DNA of 46,094 bases from Pseudomonadota bacterium (GTDB taxonomy: Bacteria > Myxococcota > Myxococcia > Myxococcales > Myxococcaceae), in the NCBI GenBank assembly GCA_023426545.1, contig JAFAAN010000097.1, positions 1-46,094 on the forward strand, in the 5' to 3' direction. Below the pieces are notes generated by a model that saw only the letters and a list, made by a program, of their open reading frames with translations, was not told where the DNA came from and made no database searches. Position numbers and translations under genes: made by a program. Below are positions 39,347 through 46,094 of this stretch, one piece after another (position 1 is the first letter of the stretch; each line of letters begins with the position of its first letter).

Positions 39347-39939
39347 TGCGGCGCTTGCTGACACAGGGGGCCCTGGCGCTCATCGCGGGGGCGGTGCTGG
39401 GCTGTCGGCAGGCCTCCGGGCCCTGTCCCGAGGGCGCGCGGCTCCACGGCCGGGCGCCGCCGGACGGCGTGCTTCAGTGGTGCGCGAGGCCGGACGGCAA
39501 GAAGCATGGCCGCTGGGCGGAGTGGCACGCCAACGGGACGCTGAAGATGGAGGGCGCCTACGTCGACGGGAAGATGGAGGGCCGCTGGGTCAGCTACTTC
39601 GAGGACGGCGTGAAGCAGCTCGAAGGGGACTATCGCGGCGGGCTCAAGCAGGGCCTGTGGACGCTCTACTACGAGGAGGGGCAGAGGAACCGCGAGGAGC
39701 TCCACCCGCAGGGCTCGCGCGAGGTGAAGTGGACCGCCTGGCGCTCCGACGGCACGAAGTGGGCGGAGGGCACGCTGTCCGGCCATCTCGCGCAGGGCGC
39801 CTATTCGGAGTGGCACCCCAGCGGCGTGCTGGCCGCGCAAGGCCGGTACGAGCGGGGCGCGAAGGCGGGGGCCTGGAGGTACTGGGACGTCGAGGGCCAC
39901 GCCACGGACATTCCGCAGGGGGACTTCACGAGTGAGTGA
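39346..39939 (+). CDS. MORN-variant repeat lipoprotein (YwqK-like)
   Basis: This 197-residue protein starts with a type II signal whose lipobox is VLGC. The remainder is a series of units of about 22 residues, each with a G-x-W pattern: KHGRWAEWHANGTLKMEGAY, KMEGRWVSYFEDGVKQLEGD and GLKQGLWTLYYEEGQ. These are MORN-variant repeats of the YwqK/TraD-like group, often in secreted or immunity-type proteins. The ATG overlaps the previous stop in TGATG, so translation is coupled. Function is unknown; it may bind one of its operon partners. Confidence 0.8.
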   Translation: MRRLLTQGALALIAGAVLGCRQASGPCPEGARLHGRAPPDGVLQWCARPDGKKHGRWAEWHANGTLKMEGAYVDGKMEGRWVSYFEDGVKQLEGDYRGGLKQGLWTLYYEEGQRNREELHPQGSREVKWTAWRSDGTKWAEGTLSGHLAQGAYSEWHPSGVLAAQGRYERGAKAGAWRYWDVEGHATDIPQGDFTSE

Positions 39940-41149
39940 GTCCTGGGCCGCCGCCATGCTGCTGCTGGCGGTGGCCGGGTGCGGCCCGCTGTCCGAGCCC
40001 ATCGCTCCGGAGGAGGGCATGGCGGCGCGGCAGGCCGTGGTGGGGGGCTCGCCCGAGCCGGGCTTTCCCTTCGTCGCGGCCATCGTCCCCGCCTCGCCTT
40101 TCTGCGGCGAGCCTGACGCGGCGGCCCCCGTCCTCTGCACGGGGACGTTGGTGGCGCCCAGGGTGGTGCTGACGGCGGCGCACTGCGTGGAGAGCGCGGA
40201 GGCGGCGCAGGTGTTCTCGGTGGTGTTCGCCGCCGACACGGCGCATGCGTCCGCCGCCCAGCGCGTCCGGGTGGTGGAGGGCAGGCCTCATCCCGGCTGG
40301 CGGCCAGGGGTGAACGACATCGGCGTGGTGGTGCTCGCGGAGGACGCGCCCGTGGCGCCGCTCGCGCCGTGGTGGCGGGGGATGCCCCCGGATGGCGTGG
40401 GCCGGCTGGCGCGGGTGGTGGGGTTTGGCGTGGATGCGGACGGCTCCACGGGGCTCCGCCGCAGCGGTCTGGCCCGCATCACCTCGGTGGAAGCTGGGAC
40501 GTTCTCCATCGAAGGGGCGCCCGCGATGTCCTGTGGTGGGGACAGCGGCGGGCCCGTCTTCATCGAGGTGGATGGCGTCGCGCGCCTGGCCGGCGTCACC
40601 TCGTTCGGAGACCTCGCCTGCACGACGGGGACGAACACGCGCTTGGATGTGCACGCGGCCTTCGTCCAGGAGGCCATCGATGGGGCATCGCTGCCAGCGC
40701 CCGCTCGGAGGCCCATGGACCCGGCGGTGGATGCGTGCGCGCGGCGGTGCGGCACGCACGCGGACTGTCCACTGGGCATGGCGTGTGTCGGCAGGGAGCT
40801 GGGGGCGCGGACCTGCGCGGTGGCGGGGCTCGAGGCGGGCCGCTTCGGAGCTGTCTGCACCGATGCGCAGAACGGCCGCCCGTGCGTGAAGGCGGGGGCG
40901 GAGTGCCGGCTGTGGTTGCCCTGCGGCGAGGATTCGCCGGCTCAGGGCGGCTGTGCGGCGGCGGGGGGAAGCGCTTGGGGCTTGTTCCCGCTGGTGCTTG
41001 CGTTGCTTTGGCTCGGGGCGCCCAGGTCCCCCCCCTCGCCTCCACTTCGGGCGAGGGGGACGCCGCGCTCAGTAAGGCCAGTAGCGCGCCAGGAAGGGGG
41101 TCTCGGTGGCCTGTCCCGGGGCGGTCCGCACGCCCGCCACGTACAATGA
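39932..41149 (+). CDS. Trypsin-like serine protease lipoprotein with a degenerate sorting tail
   Basis: This 405-residue protein has a lipobox-like AVAGC, then a chymotrypsin-fold protease. The catalytic triad is His84 in TAAHC, Asp129 in NDIGVV and Ser205 in CGGDSGGP. The cleavage-type start VVGGSPEPG suggests zymogen activation. After a Cys-rich region (CARRCGTHADCPLGMACVG) comes GGCAAAGGSAWGLFPLVLALLWL, like the Cys-plus-helix part of a MYXO-CTERM. Instead of an Arg cluster and stop, the frame runs on for about 50 residues, through a terminator hairpin and 81 bases into the converging gene, so the true end is uncertain. The start is a GTG overlapping the MORN gene by eight bases. Confidence 0.8.
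   Translation: MSESWAAAMLLLAVAGCGPLSEPIAPEEGMAARQAVVGGSPEPGFPFVAAIVPASPFCGEPDAAAPVLCTGTLVAPRVVLTAAHCVESAEAAQVFSVVFAADTAHASAAQRVRVVEGRPHPGWRPGVNDIGVVVLAEDAPVAPLAPWWRGMPPDGVGRLARVVGFGVDADGSTGLRRSGLARITSVEAGTFSIEGAPAMSCGGDSGGPVFIEVDGVARLAGVTSFGDLACTTGTNTRLDVHAAFVQEAIDGASLPAPARRPMDPAVDACARRCGTHADCPLGMACVGRELGARTCAVAGLEAGRFGAVCTDAQNGRPCVKAGAECRLWLPCGEDSPAQGGCAAAGGSAWGLFPLVLALLWLGAPRSPPSPPLRARGTPRSVRPVARQEGGLGGLSRGGPHARHVQ
41021..41049. terminator. Bidirectional terminator hairpin inside the annotated protease end
   Basis: CCCCCTCGCC (41021-41030) pairs perfectly with GGCGAGGGGG (41040-41049). It stands 20 bases from the stop (41069) of the converging delta-60 gene, in the expected place for a terminator between convergent genes, yet the protease frame reads through it. 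Confidence 0.6.
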
Positions 41150-42847
41150 TCCGTCGATATGCAGGAACGACGTGGTGGCGCGCTCGGCGCCTGGCAGGTT
41201 GGTGAGGTGTTTGCGCAGCGTGAATGCCCCGTTCGCATCCAAATAGATGACGCCGATGCCGTCAGTGGTGCCTGCAATGGTGCTCGATACCGTCACGACA
41301 ATCTCCCCAGTGGGGAGGACGCCCAGCCCCACCAGCCGCTCGGGCTGGAAGTCGTTCATCAACGTTCGGGCGGTGCTGTCGCCGTTGATGCCAAACGACG
41401 TATCCGGGCTGCCGGTCGTAAGGACTCGCGTCACCGCGCCAGCAAGGGACAAGTTCGCATCCAACTGTGCGGTGCTGCCCACCAGCAGCTTGCCGTCGCC
41501 CAGCAGGTGGAGGGTCCGGGGCGTGAGCTTGGGCCAGTCCCTTGCTCCTCGGTAGACGAAGCTCGTGTCGCGGGTACCGTTGACGTTGTAGCGGCGCAGG
41601 GCCATGCCGTTGCGGCTGGTGCTCGAGGAGCCCGCCACCACGATGCGGTCATCGGGCAGCGTGACGACTGCTCGTCCGTCATCGTCGCCGCCCACGTCGT
41701 CCCAGGCCAGCCCGTCCGAGCTGAAGCTCGTGTCGAGCGCGCCCGTGGGCGTCACGCGGACGATGACGAAATCCTTGTCGGTTTGCTGCTGCACGGTACC
41801 CGCAGCCACGATGCGCCCCTGCGAATCCACCGTCACCGCGTGTAGCGTGGCGCTGCCCGCGGAGAGCTGGAAGGTGCGCACCCCCGTTCCGCCGAACGTG
41901 GTGTCCAGCACGCCCGCCGAGGTGTACCGGGCGAGCAGCAGGCTCTGGTACTGCCTCCCGCTGCAGCTTCCAGGGCCGGCGACCGCGCCGCCCGCGACCA
42001 GGATGCGCCCGTCCGACAGCACGGTGACGGCGTCCACGTAGTCATCTCCGCCGCAGACATCCAGCACCACGGTGCCCTGGTTGCCGAACTCTCGGTCCAG
42101 CGACCCGTCCTCGAGGAGGCGCGCCACCAGGACATCCCGCAGCCCAATGGAGCCCGTGGCGCCCACCAGGACCGACTTGCCGTCCGGTTGCACCGCCACG
42201 GCGTGGATGCTCATCGCCGGATAACCCAGGGCGGGCGTCACCATGCCTCCGTCGCCAAATGACAAGTCCAGGGCGGCCTCGCCGGGCTCGATGACGAGGT
42301 TCACGGGCCGCTCGACGCGGGTCGTTTCGCTCTGGGCGACCAGTGTCACATGCACGCTGCCATAACGCGCCAACTCATCGGTCCTGAAGTGGAGGAGGGC
42401 GTGGGACTCCCCTTCCGGAATGACGGAGGCGGTTGCGTGCACGTGCTCGGGGAGCCCTTCGAAGGAGATGGCCACGCTATCGATGAACGTCGACTCGCGG
42501 TAGATGTAGACGTGGAAGGCAAACTGGGCGCCCGGAACAAATCGGAGATACATCGAGTCCTGGGCAGAGAGGGTGAAGTCGGGAGGGGGCTCCTCCTGCC
42601 CGGCGTCGGGGTCGGGCTCCTCGGTGCCGGCATCCGTGCCCGCGTCGTCGCGCGAGGACCCCGCGTCACGCCGGGTGGGCCCCGCGTCCGGAGTGGGGCT
42701 GGGCGATGGCTCCGAACCACATCCCGAGGCCATGGGAGCCAGGCACAGCACGAGCAATGCGATGAGAGGTTTCAGCCGTGACGTGAGGCTCTGGGTGGGT
42801 GTTGAAAGACCTGGGTGATGGGAAAATTCCACGATGTCTGGGTTCAT
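41069..42847 (-). CDS. Delta-60 repeat lipoprotein
   Basis: This 592-residue protein has a long N-terminal leader of about 50 residues ending in the lipobox MASGC, then a linker with PDAG units. A beta-sandwich domain at roughly residues 100-190 is followed by repeats of about 60 residues, each with a strand pattern like LDTTFGGTGVRTF, DGRILVAGG or VAVQPDGKSVLVGATG. This is the 'delta-60 repeat' of secreted proteins with beta-propeller character, whose function is unknown. The start at 42847 was chosen because AAGGGG stands six bases upstream and the frame gives the lipobox; the longer frame to 43816 is antisense to the SDR gene. It converges with the protease operon. Confidence 0.85.
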   Translation of the reverse strand: MNPDIVEFSHHPGLSTPTQSLTSRLKPLIALLVLCLAPMASGCGSEPSPSPTPDAGPTRRDAGSSRDDAGTDAGTEEPDPDAGQEEPPPDFTLSAQDSMYLRFVPGAQFAFHVYIYRESTFIDSVAISFEGLPEHVHATASVIPEGESHALLHFRTDELARYGSVHVTLVAQSETTRVERPVNLVIEPGEAALDLSFGDGGMVTPALGYPAMSIHAVAVQPDGKSVLVGATGSIGLRDVLVARLLEDGSLDREFGNQGTVVLDVCGGDDYVDAVTVLSDGRILVAGGAVAGPGSCSGRQYQSLLLARYTSAGVLDTTFGGTGVRTFQLSAGSATLHAVTVDSQGRIVAAGTVQQQTDKDFVIVRVTPTGALDTSFSSDGLAWDDVGGDDDGRAVVTLPDDRIVVAGSSSTSRNGMALRRYNVNGTRDTSFVYRGARDWPKLTPRTLHLLGDGKLLVGSTAQLDANLSLAGAVTRVLTTGSPDTSFGINGDSTARTLMNDFQPERLVGLGVLPTGEIVVTVSSTIAGTTDGIGVIYLDANGAFTLRKHLTNLPGAERATTSFLHIDGSLYVAGVRTAPGQATETPFLARYWPY

Positions 42848-43027
42848 TCCGCGCCCCTTAAACAGGGTGGCGATGATTCGAAAAGCCCGATGTGGCACGA
42901 CCGATTGGAAGCCCAGGACGGCCGCGGGGAAGACACACGGCTCGATGAGATTCATGGCTCGCCTCGATGACGTGTGCAGAATGTGCTCGCACGTTGGTGT
43001 TCGGCGCGAGCCAGGGCGGGAGCACGC

Positions 43028-43852
43028 ATGAGCGAGTCGCGACGCAAGGTGGTCCTCATCACTGGCGCATCCTCGGGGATTGGCCTTGCCTGCGCGGAGC
43101 TCCTGGGGGCCCGAGGCCACGCGGTCCATGGAACCAGCCGGCACCCCGCGAAGGATGGCGCGCACCACCGGATGCGGGTGCTGGACGTCACGGACGACGC
43201 CTCCGTGCGGCGCGTGGTGGAGGGCGTGCTCGCGGACGAGGGACGGCTCGACGTGGTGGTGAACTGCGCTGGCTTCGTGCTGTCCGGTGCCGTGGAGGAC
43301 GTCTCCGTCGAGGAGGCCTGGCGGCAGATGGACACCAACTTCTTCGGCGTGCTGCGCATGTGCAAGGCGGTGCTGCCCGCGATGCGCGCGCAGCGCGCGG
43401 GGCTCATCATCAACATCAGCTCCATGGGCGGCGCCGCCGGGCTCCCGTTCCAGGGGCTCTACAGCGCCAGCAAGTTCGCGCTGGAGGGGCTCACCGAGAG
43501 CCTCCGGCAGGAAGTCGCCGCCTTCGGGGTCGAGGCCACCCTGGTGCAGCCCGGCGACGTTCGCACGCGCGTGCGCGAATACCGGGTCCGTGCCAGCCAG
43601 TCCGGTCCAGGCTCCGCCTACCGCGAGGACTTCGAGAAGGTCCTGGAGCGGATGGAGGCCGGGGAGGGGGCGGGTGTCCCTCCCGAGGTGGTGGCGCGGA
43701 AGGTCCAGGCCCTCGTGGAGCGCCCGCGGGTGGACGTGCGTTATTCGGTGGGGCACCTGTCGCAGCGGGTCGCGCTGGTGTCCAAGCGTCTGCTGCCCGC
43801 GCGTACCTTCGAGCACATCGTGATGTCCCTGTATGGCCTCTCGCGTCGTTGA
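43028..43852 (+). CDS. Short-chain dehydrogenase/reductase
   Basis: This 274-residue classical SDR has the cofactor loop TGASSGIG (12-19), NCAG (79-82), Ser at about 131, and the catalytic YSASK with Tyr145 and Lys149. The NAD(P)-binding pattern with Ser/Arg after the second strand (GTSRHP) suggests NADPH. The protein is probably a cytoplasmic oxidoreductase on a small or lipid substrate, but nothing in its context tells which. The ATG at 43028 follows GGGAG six bases away. The gene is divergent from the delta-60 gene and is followed by a hairpin. Confidence 0.88.
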   Translation: MSESRRKVVLITGASSGIGLACAELLGARGHAVHGTSRHPAKDGAHHRMRVLDVTDDASVRRVVEGVLADEGRLDVVVNCAGFVLSGAVEDVSVEEAWRQMDTNFFGVLRMCKAVLPAMRAQRAGLIINISSMGGAAGLPFQGLYSASKFALEGLTESLRQEVAAFGVEATLVQPGDVRTRVREYRVRASQSGPGSAYREDFEKVLERMEAGEGAGVPPEVVARKVQALVERPRVDVRYSVGHLSQRVALVSKRLLPARTFEHIVMSLYGLSRR

Positions 43853-43876
43853 TGGCGTGCCGGGAGGTTGCTCATT

Positions 43877-43896
43877 CCTGACAGAGGACTGTCAGG
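43877..43896 (+). terminator. Hairpin after the SDR gene
   Basis: CCTGACAG (43877-43884) and CTGTCAGG (43889-43896) form a perfect 8-base stem with a 4-base loop, 24 bases beyond the SDR stop. No T-tract follows. Confidence 0.5.
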
Positions 43897-43980
43897 GGTG
43901 GGTCGCAGGATGGCGTCTACCCACTCCCCGGGTTGAATGCCCCATGGGGTGCCCGCCTTCCTGCCCAGGTACCGCCCGAC

Positions 43981-45255
43981 ATGATTCCCTTCTTGATGCT
44001 GTTGCCGATGCTCACCCCCGTGAGAGCCGGACGCTCCCGCCCGGCGAGGACTCCGCGGGCGTTGGCGCCGGTCCCTCCCGCCCCACCAGCGGAGGGAGCG
44101 TGCCCGCCAGCGCGGACCACCTCCCCCCGCTCCAGGGGCCGGCGCCTGCCCGCCCAGGTCCTGGGGCCACGCGACCTCAACCGGGCCCTGCTCCACCGTC
44201 AGTGGTTGCTGCAACGCCAGCAGGCGAGCGTGCCGGAGGCGCTGGAGCACCTGGTGGGGCTCCAGGCTCAGGCCACGAACCCGCCCTATTACGGCCTGTG
44301 GACGCGGCTGGAGGACTTCGAGCAGGACGCGCTGACCCGGCTCCTCACCGGGCGCAAGGTGGTGCGCACCGCGATGATGCGCGCGACGCTGCACCTGGTC
44401 AGCGCTCGTGACTGCCTCGCGCTGCGTCCGGTGTTGCAGCCCGCGGTGGAGCGCGTGCTGAGACAGTCGGCCCACGGCAAGAAGCTGGCGGGTGTGGACA
44501 CGCGGGCGCTGGTGGCCGAGGGCCGGGCGTTGCTGGAGGCGCGGCCGTCTCCCCGTGCCGAGCTGGGACAGCGGCTCCTGGCGAAGTGGCCCCGCCATGA
44601 CGCCAGTGCCCTGGCCATGGCGGTGTCGTGTCTGGAGCCGCTGGTCGTGGCGCCGCCTTGTGGCACCTGGGGCCATGGTGAGCGGACCGTGTACACCCCG
44701 GCCGAGTCCTGGCTGGGGCGGCCCTTCGAGCCCGCCGCGTCCCCGGACGCATTGGTGCTGCGCTACCTCGCGGCCTTTGGTCCCGCGAGCGTCAAGGACG
44801 TCCAGGTCTGGTCCGGGCTGCCGTGCCTGGGCGAGGTCATGGAGCGCCTCCGGCCTGGGCTGCGCACCTTCCGTGGCGAGGACGGCGCCGAGCTGTTCGA
44901 CGTCCCGGACGCACGGAGGCCCTCGCCCGACATGCCCGTGCCCGTCCGCTTCCTGCCGGCGTTCGACAACGTGCTGCTATCCCACGCAAACCGCACGCGC
45001 ATCATCTCCGACGCCGACCGCAAGCGCGTCATCACCCTCAACGGCAAGGTACACGCCACCTTCCTCGTCGACGGCTTCGTGAAGGGGACCTGGTCCCTCG
45101 CGCGGGAGCGCGACACGGTGACGCTGCACCTCTCCCCGTTCTCCCGCCTGTCCCGGCAGGACCGCGCCGCGCTGAGGGAGGAGGGCGCGCGGCTCCTCGC
45201 TTTCGCAGGCGCAGCGGCCCGCGGGCGTGACGTGCGCTTCGCCCCGGCGGGCTGA
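43981..45255 (+). CDS. Winged-helix DNA-binding domain protein (HTH_42/YcaQ-like)
   Basis: The conserved part starts near LGPRDLNRALLHRQWLLQRQ and continues with HLVGLQAQATNPPYYGLWTR, MMRATLHLVSARD, VKDVQVWSGLP, FLPAFDNVLLSHANR and GTWSLARERDTVTLHL. These blocks match the HTH_42 family (winged-helix proteins related to AlkX/YcaQ), some of which act on damaged or crosslinked DNA. Residues upstream of about 44160 are Pro/Arg-rich and not conserved, so the start is uncertain; an ATG at 43981 is used, while the longest frame opens with a TTG at 43933. The real start could be later still. Confidence 0.72.
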   Translation: MIPFLMLLPMLTPVRAGRSRPARTPRALAPVPPAPPAEGACPPARTTSPRSRGRRLPAQVLGPRDLNRALLHRQWLLQRQQASVPEALEHLVGLQAQATNPPYYGLWTRLEDFEQDALTRLLTGRKVVRTAMMRATLHLVSARDCLALRPVLQPAVERVLRQSAHGKKLAGVDTRALVAEGRALLEARPSPRAELGQRLLAKWPRHDASALAMAVSCLEPLVVAPPCGTWGHGERTVYTPAESWLGRPFEPAASPDALVLRYLAAFGPASVKDVQVWSGLPCLGEVMERLRPGLRTFRGEDGAELFDVPDARRPSPDMPVPVRFLPAFDNVLLSHANRTRIISDADRKRVITLNGKVHATFLVDGFVKGTWSLARERDTVTLHLSPFSRLSRQDRAALREEGARLLAFAGAAARGRDVRFAPAG

Positions 45256-45374
45256 TTCCGCGGGGGTGTGCAAAAGCGCCATGAGATTGTAAAACGATAT
45301 TTGTCTTCAATTCGTGATTTTCAGGTGGTATCCGGCGCACTCCTGCCCCGGGCGGGAATCAGGAGGCGCGTCGA

Positions 45375-45946
45375 ATGGCACAGGGACACTCGGTGTTGTC
45401 GGGGCGTGGCTGGGTGCTGGCGTTGGGGCTTGGGGGGCTGCTCTCGGGGCTGGCGGGGTGCGCGCAGGAGGTGACCGCGCCCGAGGTGGAAGCGCACGCG
45501 CAGGGGCTGGTGGCGCCTGTTGGCCAGCGCATCACGCTGAAGGCGTGCTCGACGCGGCAGCTCGTCTCCGCGGACCAGAACCTCGCCAACACGCCGCTGG
45601 TGGCGAACCGGGCGAGCGCGCAGGAGTGGGAGCAGTTCCAGGTGGAGGATGCGGGCGGAGGGCTCGTCTCTATGGGACGGAGTTCTCGTCGCAGGACATC
45701 AAGTGGTTCATCGACGGCGTCCTGGTGAAGACGGTGACGCGCGCCGAGGTCGAGCGCTACGGCCGCTGGGTCTATGACCGCCCCTCCTTCATCATCCTGA
45801 ACCTCGCGGTGGGCGGCACGTACCCGTTCGGCGTCAACGGCGCGGCCACGCCGTACTTCGGCGTGCCGCAGTCCACGCTGGACCACATCCGTGACACGGC
45901 GCCCGCGCTCGAAGTCGACTGGGTCCGCTATTCCCAGTGGCAGTGA
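45375..45946 (+). pseudogene. Broken secreted GH16-type glycosyl hydrolase
   Basis: The 45375 frame gives a lipoprotein signal (LLSGLAGC) and a fascin/ricin-like binding region (ACSTRQLVSADQNLANTPLV), and stops at 45728. A second frame encodes LYGTEFSSQDIKWFIDGVLV followed by SFIILNLAVGGTYPFG and VDWVRYSQWQ, the C-terminal end of a family 16 hydrolase, stopping at 45946. The two halves meet near 45660-45690 in different frames, and the middle of the GH16 domain, including the catalytic ExDxxE, is missing. This may be a real deletion, but it lies next to a suspicious contig end, so an assembly error is equally possible. Confidence 0.75.
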
Positions 45947-45973
45947 GCGGTTCAGCCTTGGGGGATAACCGTG

Positions 45974-45997
45974 GGCCCGCCGCCGCAGCGGTGGGCC
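45974..45997 (+). terminator. Hairpin after the broken GH16 gene
   Basis: GGCCCGCCGC (45974-45983) and GCGGTGGGCC (45988-45997) form a stem with one G-U pair and a 4-base loop, 27 bases after the GH16 stop. No T-tract follows. Confidence 0.45.
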
Positions 45998-46061
45998 GGG
46001 CCTCGCGGTGAGTGTCGGCGGTTCCGGTTCGAGCAGCGCTCGTCGAGCCGGTGCGGGGAGG

Positions 46062-46094
46062 CGGGGGGGGGCCCCCCCCCGCCCGGGGGGGGGG
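46062..46094. other. Homopolymeric G/C run at the window end, probably artefact
   Basis: The last 33 bases are almost entirely runs: nine G (46063-46071), nine C (46072-46080), and a terminal ten G (46085-46094). Ordinary high-GC coding or intergenic DNA here has no such runs. Poly-G tails are a known artefact of two-colour sequencing chemistry. Confidence 0.7.

Noticed and set aside
43933..43980. TTG start for the winged-helix gene
   Set aside because: No ribosome site and no conservation before about 44160; a later ATG was preferred, although it too is uncertain.

Overview
The window is a high-GC bacterial segment that looks like a Myxococcota genome, most likely family Myxococcaceae (Myxococcus, Corallococcus or Pyxidicoccus type). 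The main reasons are the many secreted lipoproteins with PDAG/Cys-rich linkers, at least two C-terminal MYXO-CTERM-like tails (Gly/Cys cluster, membrane helix, Arg cluster), extreme G/C third-position bias producing long antisense shadow frames, and a geosmin synthase. It appears to be the end of a draft contig: the last 33 bases are runs of G and C that look artificial, and the gene nearest that end is broken.

Layout. 1-5.4 kb: end of an unidentified secreted protein, a small lipoprotein, an exported amidohydrolase and a Cys-rich lipoprotein with a repeat linker. 5.4-12.8 kb: metabolic genes, namely a DUF72 protein, a flavin monooxygenase, a KamA-type radical SAM enzyme divergent from a propionyl-CoA synthetase, a GFA-family protein and a small membrane protein. 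13.1-15.2 kb: a TadG-like envelope protein. 15.3-21.0 kb: the most interesting locus, an apparent operon (minus strand) of a two-domain geosmin synthase followed by two paralogous Family 2B encapsulin shell proteins that carry a cyclic-nucleotide-binding-like domain. 21.1-26.4 kb: an OmpA/thrombospondin-repeat protein and a giant kelch-repeat surface protein. 26.6-27.9 kb: a TetR regulator and VOC-fold protein, with a predicted operator overlapping the TetR start. 28.0-31.1 kb: a spermidine-synthase-like protein, a parallel beta-helix MYXO-CTERM protein and a small orphan gene. 31.2-34.3 kb: a RegB/RegA-type redox two-component system followed by a diheme cytochrome-like lipoprotein; two palindromes of the same form, GCGTC-N5-GACGC, stand upstream of regB and of the cytochrome. 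34.4-38.1 kb: a long isoleucyl-tRNA synthetase with an insertion after the KMSKS loop and a hairpin against its start codon. 38.2-43 kb: lipoproteins, including an overlapping three-gene operon (PLA2-like Cys-rich protein, MORN protein, trypsin-like protease), and a delta-60-repeat protein. 43.0-46 kb: a short-chain dehydrogenase, a winged-helix protein and a broken GH16-type gene.

How parts work together. GeoA should make geosmin from farnesyl diphosphate, and the two encapsulins probably assemble a protein shell that houses it; the two copies of a GLGTSAAR motif at the ends of its two catalytic domains are candidate loading tags. RegB (quinone-binding-type GGPANPF segment plus a cysteine 41 residues after the phospho-His) should signal to RegA, which probably acts on its own operon and the adjacent cytochrome through the two palindromes. 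Functions were assigned by recognising motifs; no database search was run.
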